NCBI GenBank assembly: GCA_913056365.1
Contig: CAJXLT010000003.1
Span: 1-64,000 of the forward strand
Source: an uncultured Paenibacillaceae bacterium
GTDB lineage: Bacteria > Bacillota > Bacilli > Paenibacillales > K13
Reading direction: 5' to 3'
Length of the DNA: 64,000 nt
Of this stretch, positions 52,461 to 61,342 are shown in pieces. Numbering within the stretch: the stretch's first letter is position 1; each line of letters begins with the position of its first letter. Both the position numbers and the translations under genes were made by a program. The notes below the pieces were generated by a model, which was given only the letters and a program-made list of their open reading frames with translations, was not told the DNA's origin and did no database searches.

Positions 52461-53899
52461 ACTTGAACCCGAATAAGAGCATATTCCGTAAAATCCTAAT
52501 TAGTTCCATTGTTACGGTGCTGTTAGGACTGTGCGCAGTCGGACTCGTTATTTCGTTCTTTGCCAAATCGTATATTGTCGACTCCAGAAGCGATGAGATG
52601 ATCCGCCAGGCCAAACGGGTCAATCTCGCTGTCCAAGACTACCCGATTCCGAATGAGGGGTTTAAGGATCTGCTGCTTTTTTTTGATCAAGCCTATGATA
52701 AGCGTATTTGGATCTTCGATGCGGAAGGGAATATTATTGTAACTTCCTCCAAGGATGAAGTGAACGCAGGCAAGTCTGTCAGTGACAAGGTTGTCAATCA
52801 AGTCATTCACGGCGATCCCGCGATATGGAATCAGACGGAAGGCATAGAGGAAGCGATGCTGTCCGTTGCAGTTCCGTGGGGGAAGGATAATCAGGTATAC
52901 GGCGGTATTGTGCTGCATTCGCCATTGAAGGGGATGGATGAAACTACAGCTCAGCTCAGAGAGACGATTGTGTGGGTGACGCTGTTTGGTGTATTTTTCT
53001 CCTTCGCCGTATCATCCTACTTGTCCTGGTCGATTACCCGTCCGATCAAGCAGATTGATAAGGCTGCTGCCAAGATCGCAATCGGCGATTATAGTGATAG
53101 AATTCATATCAAGTCGAAGGACGAAGTCGGGGAGCTTGCGACAACGATCAATCATATGATGGACCAGCTTGAGCGTGTTGATCAGGATAAGAATAAGCTG
53201 AATCAGATGCGGCATGATTTCTTGGCCAATGTGTCCCACGAGCTGCGGACTCCGCTTACTGCGATGCTTGGTTTTCTTGAGGCGCTGCAGGACGGGCTGA
53301 TCGAAGAGGGAGCAAGGGACAAGTACTACGAGATTATGTATAACGAGACGCTTCATATGAATCGACTGGTCGATGACATTACAGATTTGATGAAGCTGGA
53401 GAACAAGGAAATCCATCTTGTCTTCATGACGGTCGATGTGCAAGCGATCTTGTCCAAGCTGGCCTTCAAGTTCCGTCAGGAAGCAGATGGTCGGGGGACG
53501 GTTATCTCCTGTGTGATCGATGAAGATTCACCGCCGCAAGCGTATGCAGACCCGGATCGATTAGAGCAAATCTTGAACAATCTCATCAAGAATGCGGTCA
53601 AATTCACAGAGAACGGAACGATCGAATTGAAGGCGATGGCCGTTCCGACAGAAGAGTGTGTCTTGATCACTGTCACAGATACGGGAATTGGCATATCGCC
53701 GGAAGACCAAGGGCTGATCTGGGAGCGGTTCTTCAAGGCAGAACGAGGCAGACCGTTCAAGCATAAGGGATCGTCCGGCTTGGGACTGGCCATCGTCAGA
53801 GAGCTTGTCGAGCTGCATAACGGCAGTGTCCGTGTGCAGAGCGAGATTGGGCAAGGAAGCACATTCGAAGTCAGAATACCGTTGGTGAAATCCACTTAG
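52457..53899 (+). CDS. Membrane sensor histidine kinase (HAMP, HisKA, HATPase_c)
   Basis: 480 aa. Membrane segments at about 13-36 and 170-192 flank an extracellular sensor domain of about 130 residues; HAMP (ITRPIKQIDKAAAKIAIGDY), dimerisation domain with His261 in NVSHELRTPLTAMLGFLEAL, ATPase with NLIKNAVKF, DTGIGISPEDQGLIWERFFK and SSGLGLAIVRELVELHNG. Partner of the preceding regulator. The sensor domain resembles WalK/ResE-type kinases of Bacilli; the signal is unknown. Confidence 0.93.
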   Translation: MNLNPNKSIFRKILISSIVTVLLGLCAVGLVISFFAKSYIVDSRSDEMIRQAKRVNLAVQDYPIPNEGFKDLLLFFDQAYDKRIWIFDAEGNIIVTSSKDEVNAGKSVSDKVVNQVIHGDPAIWNQTEGIEEAMLSVAVPWGKDNQVYGGIVLHSPLKGMDETTAQLRETIVWVTLFGVFFSFAVSSYLSWSITRPIKQIDKAAAKIAIGDYSDRIHIKSKDEVGELATTINHMMDQLERVDQDKNKLNQMRHDFLANVSHELRTPLTAMLGFLEALQDGLIEEGARDKYYEIMYNETLHMNRLVDDITDLMKLENKEIHLVFMTVDVQAILSKLAFKFRQEADGRGTVISCVIDEDSPPQAYADPDRLEQILNNLIKNAVKFTENGTIELKAMAVPTEECVLITVTDTGIGISPEDQGLIWERFFKAERGRPFKHKGSSGLGLAIVRELVELHNGSVRVQSEIGQGSTFEVRIPLVKST

Positions 53900-53909
53900 A
53901 GGAAAATGA

Positions 53910-54032
53910 ATGTTGAAAATTGTGGAAAGGCTACAAGCGGAGAACATATGGGGCGGTACGGCAGGCAACTGGAAGCGCGGACCGATTCAATTGGATGAAA
54001 TCGAGATCATGGTCACCGCATCCAAAGAATAA
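53910..54032 (+). CDS. Possible 40-aa protein or gene remnant
   Basis: ATG with AGAGGAAA 6 nt upstream, 10 bp after the kinase stop. It encodes MLKIVERLQAENIWGGTAGN then WKRGPIQLDEIEIMVTASKE. Composition is protein-like. GGTAGNWKRGPIQLDEIEI recalls the last strands of carbohydrate-binding beta-sandwiches, so this may be the 3' end of a lost gene, or a real small protein cotranscribed with the kinase. A terminator follows directly. Confidence 0.4.
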   Translation: MLKIVERLQAENIWGGTAGNWKRGPIQLDEIEIMVTASKE

Positions 54033-54044
54033 ATAGCTGGTAAT

Positions 54045-54087
54045 GGGAAAGAGGGGCTAGCCGCAGCTGCCTCTCTTTCCTTACTTT
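54045..54087 (+). terminator. Terminator after the two-component pair
   Basis: GGAAAGAG (54046-54053) pairs with CTCTTTCC (54073-54080), followed by TTACTTTTA. Confidence 0.75.
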
Positions 54088-54098
54088 TATGATTTGTT

Positions 54099-54725
54099 CT
54101 ATTGAAAGTTCTCGACATCTTCCTTCAAAGTGTGTACATCGATTTCATCATATTTGGCAACAACCAAATTTTTTGAAAGTGATTTTAATTTATTGTTCTT
54201 AACAATAAATACGCCGTCTTCAAAACCCATTGAAGCATAGGTGCCATCATCATTTTCCACAAGAAACAACACTACCTGTTGACCTTTTTTAACTTTAGTC
54301 TGCATCTTATCATCACCTGCGATGCCAATCTGATTAAAGAGAATTGTTTCTTTATTAGTTTCGCCTGACCATACTTCCTCTATGTCGATTTTCGTCTGTG
54401 CAATAGAATATCTCGGTGCCTTTCTTTGATTTTCTTGATTCTTTTGATCGAGAGCAGAATCCAGAGGGAATTTCTTCGTTTTGGTCACCCCTTCATCCAG
54501 CACAGTTCCAGCAACCACTAAATCAGATGCCCTCATAATTTCCTCTAAAGACTGGTATACATGTTTTGCTCCAAAATGAATATCATCAGAACCGATATAC
54601 TTTGAAGATATATCAGGTGATTGATTGTAGCGACTTTCACTTGTACTAGTCAGATACACAATAAATACTCCGATCATTATGAGACCTGCAAAGGACAACA
54701 CAATATTTTTTTTGTTCAGTACCAT
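54099..54725 (-). CDS. Membrane-anchored protein of unknown function
   Basis: 208 aa. N-terminal membrane helix (NIVLSFAGLIMIGVFIVYL) then an extracellular domain with a beta-rich core (DLVVAGTVLDEG; IAQTKIDIEEVWSG; QQVVLFLVENDDGTYASMGF). No family recognised with certainty; the pattern 'sensing of value, KKGQQVVLFL, ... GVFIV' is like small exported lipoprotein-type domains of Bacilli. It is AT-rich relative to neighbours. GGAGTGAG lies about 6 nt before the ATG. It lies 26 bp downstream of the matrixin-like protease gene on the same strand and probably forms an operon with it, perhaps as inhibitor, substrate or sensor. Confidence 0.72.
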   Translation of the reverse strand: MVLNKKNIVLSFAGLIMIGVFIVYLTSTSESRYNQSPDISSKYIGSDDIHFGAKHVYQSLEEIMRASDLVVAGTVLDEGVTKTKKFPLDSALDQKNQENQRKAPRYSIAQTKIDIEEVWSGETNKETILFNQIGIAGDDKMQTKVKKGQQVVLFLVENDDGTYASMGFEDGVFIVKNNKLKSLSKNLVVAKYDEIDVHTLKEDVENFQ

Positions 54726-54751
54726 ATTCTCACTCCAATCTAGATTTGATA

Positions 54752-55351
54752 TTAGTACATGTTCTCCAGATCATCTCTATCATGGTCTTGCGGAATTTTA
54801 TATGGACAGTTAAATAGCATAATAGAAGAAATTAATCCACTATCTTCAGGATGTCCGAGATTCATGGCATGTCCTAATTCATGTGCGACTAATCTTTCAG
54901 CATGATCATTCGAGGGATTGAAATTTTCCGCTTTCAAATTTAATTGAGCATAATAAATAGTACTATACTGAAATGTCCCATCTATATTGTTCCCACCATA
55001 ATTATCATATAAGATAGCCAGTCCATCCAATCCAGCCCAATCTCCAGGCCAATTATCATAATCTGCATAATCTACATTTGAAGAAGAAAAACTTGACATC
55101 GATGCACTCACATAATTATTTGAATGATTATTCCAGTTACTAACTGCTAGCTGTGCTTTGTTTTCAAAAGGCCCATTATCCAGTAAATTATCGCTAACTT
55201 TCATCTTGATCACGTTATGCCCGTATGATGAAGCATAATAGAGATCAAACCACCTTAAATTTGGCTCATATTCATGAGCGGTAGTCACATCCGGAGTTAT
55301 TACCAAGACATACAATAAACTAAACACAAAAATAAACGTTTTCTTCATCAT
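54752..55351 (-). CDS. Secreted matrixin-like zinc metalloprotease
   Basis: 199 aa from ATG 55351 (AAAGGAG 5 nt upstream). Signal peptide MMKKTFIFVFSLLYVLVITP with cleavage near TTAHE. Zinc-binding motif HELGHAMNLGH (HExxHxxGxxH) followed by SSIML as a Met-turn: the metzincin/matrixin pattern. The catalytic Glu and all three His are present. No propeptide cysteine switch is evident. AT-rich with codon use unlike its neighbours, suggesting recent acquisition. Probably a secreted protease; the adjacent membrane-anchored protein may be its partner. An AT-rich 140-bp region upstream presumably holds the promoter. Confidence 0.87.
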   Translation of the reverse strand: MMKKTFIFVFSLLYVLVITPDVTTAHEYEPNLRWFDLYYASSYGHNVIKMKVSDNLLDNGPFENKAQLAVSNWNNHSNNYVSASMSSFSSSNVDYADYDNWPGDWAGLDGLAILYDNYGGNNIDGTFQYSTIYYAQLNLKAENFNPSNDHAERLVAHELGHAMNLGHPEDSGLISSIMLFNCPYKIPQDHDRDDLENMY

Positions 55352-55491
55352 TGTTTCTCCTTTCAAATAAATTTATAAATTTCCTCAATTCACCTCCTAA
55401 TCAAAATATATATCTTTTATCAAAAAAAATAAATGGGTTTTTAGTCCCGTTTTCTCATTACTCTGTTTATTAGTGATATTGGTTATACGCA

Positions 55492-56268
55492 CTAATCGTA
55501 TATTCTATGATGATCATTCAGTATTTTTCCACTTCCGATTCTGTACCAGTACTTGTATATTTCCTCGTATCCGAGCTTGGCGTACAGTTTCCTTGCGGGG
55601 GTATTGTTCGCTACAACTGCCAAATAGCTGTGCGTGGCCCCGTTTTCCCTCCCCCACTTCAACAAATTCAAGATCAGCTGTTCACCATAACCACGGTTTC
55701 GATATGGAATATGAGTCACTATATCATACAGCCCTATGTATGCTCGTTCGATAATACCTAGACCGCACGCGACTACTTGTCCCTCATCATATAATGAGAT
55801 CAATCCTCTCTTCGTCCGAATATTGGCAAGCATGCGTTCCATGATGTCCTTGTCTCCGTCGTTCACATTATGAATGTGATAGAAGTTGTGAAGCCATTCG
55901 GTACTGATATGTTCATCTATTGTCACGGAAGTGAGTTGGGGTTCACGGATGCAATTCAGCTTCAATGTTTGGACACTCGTCATATCTAACCGGGTATAGC
56001 CCACCTGTTCTAATGTATGATCCAACTGTTCGGGTTGAATGAAGGGAGTAATCTTGTACGTTGTTGGCAGATGATTGGCAGCGTATATGTGCTCGCATTC
56101 ACGAATCTTCATAGTCAAATCACAGGTAGAGTGATATATCGGATTAATGGAGTTGGCCCGCTTCGTAAATCCTTCTGAAAATCGCAGTATCCACCCATCA
56201 TACAGCAGCGTAGACAAGGCAGGCCATTGATTCAATGAAAGCTCTTCAATGATTCGGTTATTATCCAT
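55492..56268 (-). CDS. GNAT-family N-acetyltransferase
   Basis: 258 aa. The C-terminal half carries the GNAT fold: GQVVACGLGIIERAYIGLYD, the acetyl-CoA loop YRNRGYGEQLILNLLKW, and VVANNTPARKLYAKLGYEEI. The N-terminal half (IEELSLNQWPALSTLLYDGW) resembles two-domain GNAT proteins of Firmicutes. Acceptor unknown. GGAGGTT precedes the ATG by 5 nt. No cotranscribed partner. Confidence 0.9.
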   Translation of the reverse strand: MDNNRIIEELSLNQWPALSTLLYDGWILRFSEGFTKRANSINPIYHSTCDLTMKIRECEHIYAANHLPTTYKITPFIQPEQLDHTLEQVGYTRLDMTSVQTLKLNCIREPQLTSVTIDEHISTEWLHNFYHIHNVNDGDKDIMERMLANIRTKRGLISLYDEGQVVACGLGIIERAYIGLYDIVTHIPYRNRGYGEQLILNLLKWGRENGATHSYLAVVANNTPARKLYAKLGYEEIYKYWYRIGSGKILNDHHRIYD

Positions 56269-56435
56269 CGGGAACCTCCATACTGAATTGAATAATCATG
56301 AAATAGTATGAATAATAATACAGTTATGTGAGTGAAAATGCAATCTGTGTGCATGTGGCGGACATCGAGGCATGTTAGCTTAGCCATTCGTAGCATCTCT
56401 ACGCCCATGCAAGACTGAAGTGTGGTGAAGATGTG

Positions 56436-56722
56436 AAAATTCCTGCGAATGTGCAGGCATGACGCATACATAATAGGTGATTGTACGAAATACCTGCGAA
56501 TGTGCAGCTTTGTATTTGGAAAAAGGCTAGTTGAGGCGGTCTATGCTAAAAAAAGGATGTATATCCGCAGGCATTCGCAATTTTCGGACATATTTGTGGG
56601 AAAAGCCTGCACAATCGCAGCAATTCCCTCGCGAGCCAGCGTTGGCATGCCCCTCCAAGTCAATTTCCTCATGCTGTACAAGTTAGCAATGGTGAAATGG
56701 ACTCAGATCGCAGCAATTCCCG
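56436..56722. repeat. Dispersed intergenic repeat, copy C
   Basis: Fills most of the 456-bp gap between the acetyltransferase and the sugar-binding lipoprotein. Forward cores AATTCCTGCGAATGTGCAGG (56439) and ATACCTGCGAATGTGCAGC (56490); reverse cores CCGCAGGCATTCGCAA (56565), AAAGCCTGCACAATCGCAGC (56602) and AGATCGCAGCAATTCCCG (56705). It is colinear with copy A, sharing GATGTATATCCGCAG and AGGCGGTCTaTGCT, with an extra stretch of about 30 bp (near 56629-56662). Confidence 0.87.
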
Positions 56723-56724
56723 CA

Positions 56725-57696
56725 CTAGTCCGTATCAGCATCTACTAACATAGTACCTGTATCGATGAAGGAAGGCGGTCCATCACCAGCTTTCGCAAGC
56801 ACGAGACTTTCGATGATCTGTGCTCCCCATGTGTGTTCCTGCTGCGAGACGGCCTTCGTGATTTGCCCGTTGCGGATCGCTTCCTCTATCTCGGGCATCA
56901 TGCCGAAGGTGAGTGCGTAGCGGCTTAACCCCATAGACTTCCATACTAAGATAGAGGTTTCCCCAGAGAGGAAGTCCAGCGCGACGAAGGCGTCAAAGTG
57001 CGGATGATCATCGATCATGATCTCCAGCTCGGACAAGGCGTGTTCGGCATTCCCTTCGTTATAGGTGACTTCAAGCACGTCGATCTCTGTCTGCTCGTTG
57101 ATGTAAGTCAAGAAGCCATCGAGCCGCTGCTTCATGCTCTCCATCTGACTCATGCCGCTCTCCACCAAGATCATGCCTTGACCGTTCAGCAAGTCGCTAA
57201 TCGCTTCACCCATGAGAACCCCAGCTGCTTCATTGTCCGCCCCGATGAAGGCAAGTCGCTTGCTGTCGGGAGCATCGGACTCGAAGGTGATGACAGGAAT
57301 GCCGGCTTCTACAGCTCGGTTGATGATCGGAACTAGCGCATGGGAATCGATGGGCGCGATGGCGATGCCGTCTACTCCTTGGCGGATCATCGTCTCGATC
57401 ATCCGAATTTGCTGTTCAAGGTTGGCTTCGTCGGGCGCCTTCACAATAAATTCGATCCCGAGCGGTTCGGCTGCCTGCATCGCATACAACGTGATTGTTT
57501 CGTAGTAGGAATGCGCCAATGGATATATAATGCCGAACGTATAGGCAGGCTCCTGTGCTGGAGCAGGCGCAGGGATCTCGGCTGGATTCTCAATGGTTGC
57601 AGGATTCGAGCAGCTTGCTGCCGTCAGCAATGGCGTCATGATTAGCAACAACAGCACACACATGGACCAACGGCGATTGTTCCGTATCTTATACAT
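56725..57696 (-). CDS. RbsB-like sugar-binding lipoprotein, probable sensor accessory
   Basis: 323 aa. N-terminal hydrophobic segment (SMCVLLLLIMTPLLTAASC) with an imperfect lipobox AASC, Pro/Ala tether, then a periplasmic-binding-protein type 1 fold (YTFGIIYPLAHSYYETITLY; VDGIAIAPIDSHALVPIINR; GIPVITFESDAPDS). Encoded 22 bp downstream of a YesN/YesM pair and not next to permease genes, so it more likely serves as an extracytoplasmic sensor for the kinase, as XylFII does for LytS-YesN in clostridia. AGGTGA is 9 nt before the ATG. The ligand is probably a furanose or pyranose sugar also taken up by the divergent transporter. Confidence 0.87.
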   Translation of the reverse strand: MYKIRNNRRWSMCVLLLLIMTPLLTAASCSNPATIENPAEIPAPAPAQEPAYTFGIIYPLAHSYYETITLYAMQAAEPLGIEFIVKAPDEANLEQQIRMIETMIRQGVDGIAIAPIDSHALVPIINRAVEAGIPVITFESDAPDSKRLAFIGADNEAAGVLMGEAISDLLNGQGMILVESGMSQMESMKQRLDGFLTYINEQTEIDVLEVTYNEGNAEHALSELEIMIDDHPHFDAFVALDFLSGETSILVWKSMGLSRYALTFGMMPEIEEAIRNGQITKAVSQQEHTWGAQIIESLVLAKAGDGPPSFIDTGTMLVDADTD

Positions 57697-57718
57697 CGCT
57701 TGGGATCACCTGCCTTCC

Positions 57719-58864
57719 TCATGTCTCGCCGACTTTATTATGCTTGCGGAACTCCCGAATCGTGATACCGGTTACACGCTTGAACAAGCTGGAGAAATAG
57801 TGCGGGTCCTGATAGCCTACTTGATAGGCGACCTCGTACGATTTGGCATTCGTTGCTTGCAGCAACACCTTCGCCTTGTCGATGCGGGTATGCATCAAGT
57901 ATTCGATGAATGTCTGCCCGGTTTCTTGGCTGAAAATTTTGCTCATGTGGCTCGGGCTGACACATACATGCTCAGCGGCATCCTGTAGTGTAAGGGTGTC
58001 CTTCGCATAATTTGCCTGCACGTACGCTTTGATCTGGGCGATCAATTCCCCATACTTGTCAGCAGCGTGCGATCGCCATTGCCAGAATTGGTCGGCGAGC
58101 TTGCGCAGATAGTCAAGCGCTTGATCCCAAGAACGGATTTCGATAACCATACCTAATAGTGAGGAGAGGGTGTCCTCCGCTTCGATGTTGCGGAACAGCG
58201 TCTGCGCTTCTCGGATCACTTCTATTGTAAGGTCATTAAGCAGATAAAAACCATAAACCGATGTATGCCAATCGACAGGCTTCAGTTCCGCCGCGAAGCT
58301 GCGAATGAAGTCATCGCAATGCGTCGCGTTGCCGATGGTCACATATTCAATGAACTTCCGGCGATCTAGGAATACCGGTTGATCGAACGAGCTGCCGACG
58401 AGGGATAAGAGGGAATGCTCGTTAGCGGATGACAATGGGTGCGGTCGTTCGTCCCTTGTTGTCTCGCCGTTGTCGGATGCGGCTCTCTCCTTGTCGATCT
58501 TCATGCTGATCAGGCGAAGCATGCGCAAGATATCCGCAGCGCCGAACGGCTTCAAGCAATAATCTTCTACACCGAGCCGAATCGCTTGCCGCGCATAGTC
58601 GAAATCATCATGTCCGCTAATAATGATGATCTTCGTCTGTGGCAGAATTCTCCGAATGACCGCGCTTAGCTCCAGCCCGTTCATGAACGGCATCTTAATG
58701 TCGGTAATCAAGATATCCGGTTGCAGTTCTTCGATTAAGGGCAGCGCAACCTCGCCATCAGGCGCGTCGCCGCAATAGACGAATCCCTCGTCCTCCCAGT
58801 TCATGCAGGCTTTCATATTCTCACGTATGACGATCTCATCATCAACTAGAAATACCTTCTTCAT
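57719..58864 (-). CDS. YesN-type response regulator with AraC domain, third set
   Basis: 381 aa. Receiver with Asp in PDILITDIKMPFMNG and Lys in YCLKPFG; medium-length linker; C-terminal AraC domain (LTLQDAAEHVCVSPSHMSKI, EVAYQVGYQDPHYFSSLFKR). Its start overlaps the kinase stop (ATGA, 4 bp). Expected target: the divergent YtfQ/YtfR-type transporter operon starting at 61343. Confidence 0.92.
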   Translation of the reverse strand: MKKVFLVDDEIVIRENMKACMNWEDEGFVYCGDAPDGEVALPLIEELQPDILITDIKMPFMNGLELSAVIRRILPQTKIIIISGHDDFDYARQAIRLGVEDYCLKPFGAADILRMLRLISMKIDKERAASDNGETTRDERPHPLSSANEHSLLSLVGSSFDQPVFLDRRKFIEYVTIGNATHCDDFIRSFAAELKPVDWHTSVYGFYLLNDLTIEVIREAQTLFRNIEAEDTLSSLLGMVIEIRSWDQALDYLRKLADQFWQWRSHAADKYGELIAQIKAYVQANYAKDTLTLQDAAEHVCVSPSHMSKIFSQETGQTFIEYLMHTRIDKAKVLLQATNAKSYEVAYQVGYQDPHYFSSLFKRVTGITIREFRKHNKVGET

Positions 58865-60666
58865 GCGCTTTCACCCCTTTGGATCGGAATCCGTATCGAT
58901 ACATGGGTCCCTTCGTGCGGCTCGCTGCTCAATGTAATGCCATAGTTATCCCCATAGTACAAGCGGATTCGCTGCTGTACGTTGTGCAAGCCGTAACCGC
59001 TATCGCCATTGTCGTCCGCAATGAGCTGCGTCTCGTTCATGCGAGCCCTTAACTTCTCCAAGGTGTCAGGCGCGATGCCGACACCGTCGTCGATGATGTC
59101 GATGATCATCGTGTGCGTGGACACTTGCCGTCCGGTTATTCGGATGAGTCCTTTGCAACGCTGGTTTTTCAAGCCATGGTACAGGGCATTTTCCACGATC
59201 GGCTGCAGTGTCATCTTGAGAATAGGAACATGCGTGATCGCGTTATCCACTTGAATGTCGTAGTCGAGAATATCCCGGTAGCGCGTCTGTTGGATCACCA
59301 AGTAATTGCGAACATGCTCGATTTCTTCCTTGACGGTAATCCAGTCGCGTCCTTTGCTAAGGCTAATACGGAAAAAACGGGACATCGCCTGCACCAGCTG
59401 CACGACTTGCTTATTCTTGCCGGCTTCCGCCATCCAGACAATAGAGTCCAGTGTGTTATAGAGAAAATGCGGGTTGATCTGTGCCTGCAGCGTGCGCAGC
59501 TCGGCCTTCTGAATTTGCTTCTGCTTTAGGACGCTTTGCTGGATCAACAGCTTGATCTGCTCGATCATTCTATTGTAGCTGCTGCCCAGATCGGCAACTT
59601 CGTCCTGACCTTTCGGATATACCTTGCCCTCGAGATAGCCGGATGCTGCTTGACGCATCTTCCTCTTCAGAATCTGAATAGGCCGTGTCAGTCTGGCCGT
59701 GATGAAGAAGTACAATCCAACGATAAACAGAATGCTCAAGCCAACACTGACGATAATGAGCTGGCGTATGTCGTGTGCGTCGCGGACGATTTCCTGCACA
59801 GGTACGACGCCTACGATTTTCCAACCAGTCTGAGCAGAGGTCGTATATACGACGAACTGAGGTTTGCCTGTTCCTTGATGGACGAAGCTTCCTTTCAGCT
59901 GATGAAGCAATGGGGCTAGTCTGTCCGCAGTCAGCACAGGATTGTCTTCTGGCTGTGAAGGCGCCACGATCGGTGTCCCATATGGATCAGCGATGTAGAA
60001 GTAGCCTGTCTTAGCAATGGAGGTGCTGTTCGTGAACTGACTAATGGCCTCCTCTGCTACATCGATCACAATGTATCCGATCACCTCGCGTGTAATGCGC
60101 TGCTTGACTGTGGCGATCATGGATACGACTGTCCCTTCATCGTATTGGAAGCCGTCCAGCCTATCCAGCGGGTTCGCTTCCGTCGGCGGAATAATCAAGA
60201 TATCGTCGGGGCGGTTCATCAAGTGCTTGAAGTGCGGATTGCGAAGCGGATTTTGCTGTAGTGCAAATACACCGCGCCGTTCGCTGATGCCCCGGCCGTA
60301 CAAGTTGACCATCGAGATGTTCAGAATTCCTTCGTACGTGTAGGTGTCGCGATAGGAGTCGAACGTCATCAAGATATCCTTCGCATCGGAATAGGAATCC
60401 GTCTGGGAGAACAGAAACCGCACGACAGCCGGATTGTTCTCCAGCTCGAACAGCTTGCCCGTGTCGAGGAACAGCACATCGATATCGCGCGCTAACTGGT
60501 CTGCGACAATCATCGTAGCGGCTTTACTGTAATCGGTTATCGTATTGTATGATTTCTGGTACGCCACCCAGCCTACTGTCGCCAGAGGAATAGAGGTGAG
60601 GATGATGAACATCGTCAGCATCTTGGTGCGCAGGCTGGAGAATATCCACTGATACAATTTGTTCAT
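58861..60666 (-). CDS. YesM-type sensor histidine kinase, third set
   Basis: 601 aa. Membrane segments at about 14-33 and 300-322 bracket a dCache-like extracellular domain (VVSMIATVKQRITREVIGYI; TGYFYIADPYGTPIVAPSQP). HAMP (RLTRPIQILKRKMRQAASGY), phosphoacceptor His in INPHFLYNTLDSIVWM, ATPase motifs VENALYHGLKN, DIIDDGVGIAP and GYGLHNVQQRI. AGGAGAGG precedes the ATG by about 11 nt. First gene of the kinase-regulator-binding-protein operon, opposite to the sugar ABC operon. Confidence 0.92.
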   Translation of the reverse strand: MNKLYQWIFSSLRTKMLTMFIILTSIPLATVGWVAYQKSYNTITDYSKAATMIVADQLARDIDVLFLDTGKLFELENNPAVVRFLFSQTDSYSDAKDILMTFDSYRDTYTYEGILNISMVNLYGRGISERRGVFALQQNPLRNPHFKHLMNRPDDILIIPPTEANPLDRLDGFQYDEGTVVSMIATVKQRITREVIGYIVIDVAEEAISQFTNSTSIAKTGYFYIADPYGTPIVAPSQPEDNPVLTADRLAPLLHQLKGSFVHQGTGKPQFVVYTTSAQTGWKIVGVVPVQEIVRDAHDIRQLIIVSVGLSILFIVGLYFFITARLTRPIQILKRKMRQAASGYLEGKVYPKGQDEVADLGSSYNRMIEQIKLLIQQSVLKQKQIQKAELRTLQAQINPHFLYNTLDSIVWMAEAGKNKQVVQLVQAMSRFFRISLSKGRDWITVKEEIEHVRNYLVIQQTRYRDILDYDIQVDNAITHVPILKMTLQPIVENALYHGLKNQRCKGLIRITGRQVSTHTMIIDIIDDGVGIAPDTLEKLRARMNETQLIADDNGDSGYGLHNVQQRIRLYYGDNYGITLSSEPHEGTHVSIRIPIQRGESA

Positions 60667-60810
60667 AGGCAGTTCTATCCTCTCCTATTCAACTGAGGAG
60701 CCTTGCTTCGGCATGCGAGATTTGGGTTCGATGCGGCTTCGCTTCGAGAAGCGAGATGTATGTTGAGCTAGTGAATAAGCTGTTTCTGATTGAGAGAGTC
60801 CGATTAGCCG

Positions 60811-61007
60811 GTTGAAATGATGCAAATGTGCAGGCATTCATTCGAGAATAGCGCCAAGTCACCCCAAAAGCTGCGATCATACAGGATTCCCATAGCCAAT
60901 TCGCTTCATTCAGGTATTTCGGGAATTGAAACATGCACAATCGCAGGAATTTCCTAAAAACCATTTTATATCACGGTCAAAGCCTGCATGATCGCAGGAA
61001 TTCAAGC
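60811..61007. repeat. Dispersed intergenic repeat, copy D (inverted)
   Basis: Located in the 676-bp divergent gap 60667-61342. Cores: ATGCAAATGTGCAGGCATTC (60820), AAGCTGCGATCATACAGGAT (60868), ATGCACAATCGCAGGAATTT (60934), AAGCCTGCATGATCGCAGGA (60980). Its reverse complement aligns with copy B. The rest of the gap holds a short degenerate tandem repeat (61029-61110) and the transporter promoter region; no gene is seen. Confidence 0.82.
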
Positions 61008-61028
61008 GCGCGGTAGTATGACTGAGCT

Positions 61029-61110
61029 AGAACATGACGGCACACACGGCAGCACGACTTATAGCATGACAGCACACAATGCCAGCTTCACTGGACTATA
61101 GTACGGCAGC
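61029..61110. repeat. Degenerate tandem repeat, about 33 bp
   Basis: ACATGACGGCACACACGGCA (61032) and GCATGACAGCACACAATGCC (61064) are related, and a partial third unit TACGGCAGCACC follows at about 61101. Too short and diverged for a functional call. Confidence 0.45.
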
Positions 61111-61280
61111 ACCATCGTTACTTCCATCATATACGAAGTTCGCTCTTTTTCAATTGAAAACGCCTTCAAGAATAAAAAAATCCAAGTTTTTCGCAAAAAA
61201 ACGAATGAACGAATCCGCACATGCCGACATCTTCACATAATAGTACATCGAATGCACGGGATACTCCGTATAACGAACCA

Positions 61281-61297
61281 TGTAAGCGTTTTATAAT
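61281..61297 (+). promoter_or_regulatory. Candidate promoter -10 with overlapping weak cre-like sequence
   Basis: TATAAT at 61292-61297 lies 46 bp before the binding-protein start; no good -35 exists, as expected for a promoter driven by the YesN regulator. TGTAAGCGTTTTAT (61281-61294) differs from the cre consensus at the last two bases. Confidence 0.4.
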
Positions 61298-61342
61298 CGG
61301 GATACACCTATCGATGGTGAACACATAAGGGGAGGAATTCCA

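Noticed and set aside
56449-56748. 99-codon plus-strand frame
   Set aside because: It is within repeat copy C. Its resemblance to the frame in copy A comes from the shared repeat, not from a conserved protein.
60689-60964. 91-codon minus-strand frame
   Set aside because: It lies within repeat copy D and has no ribosome site or domain.
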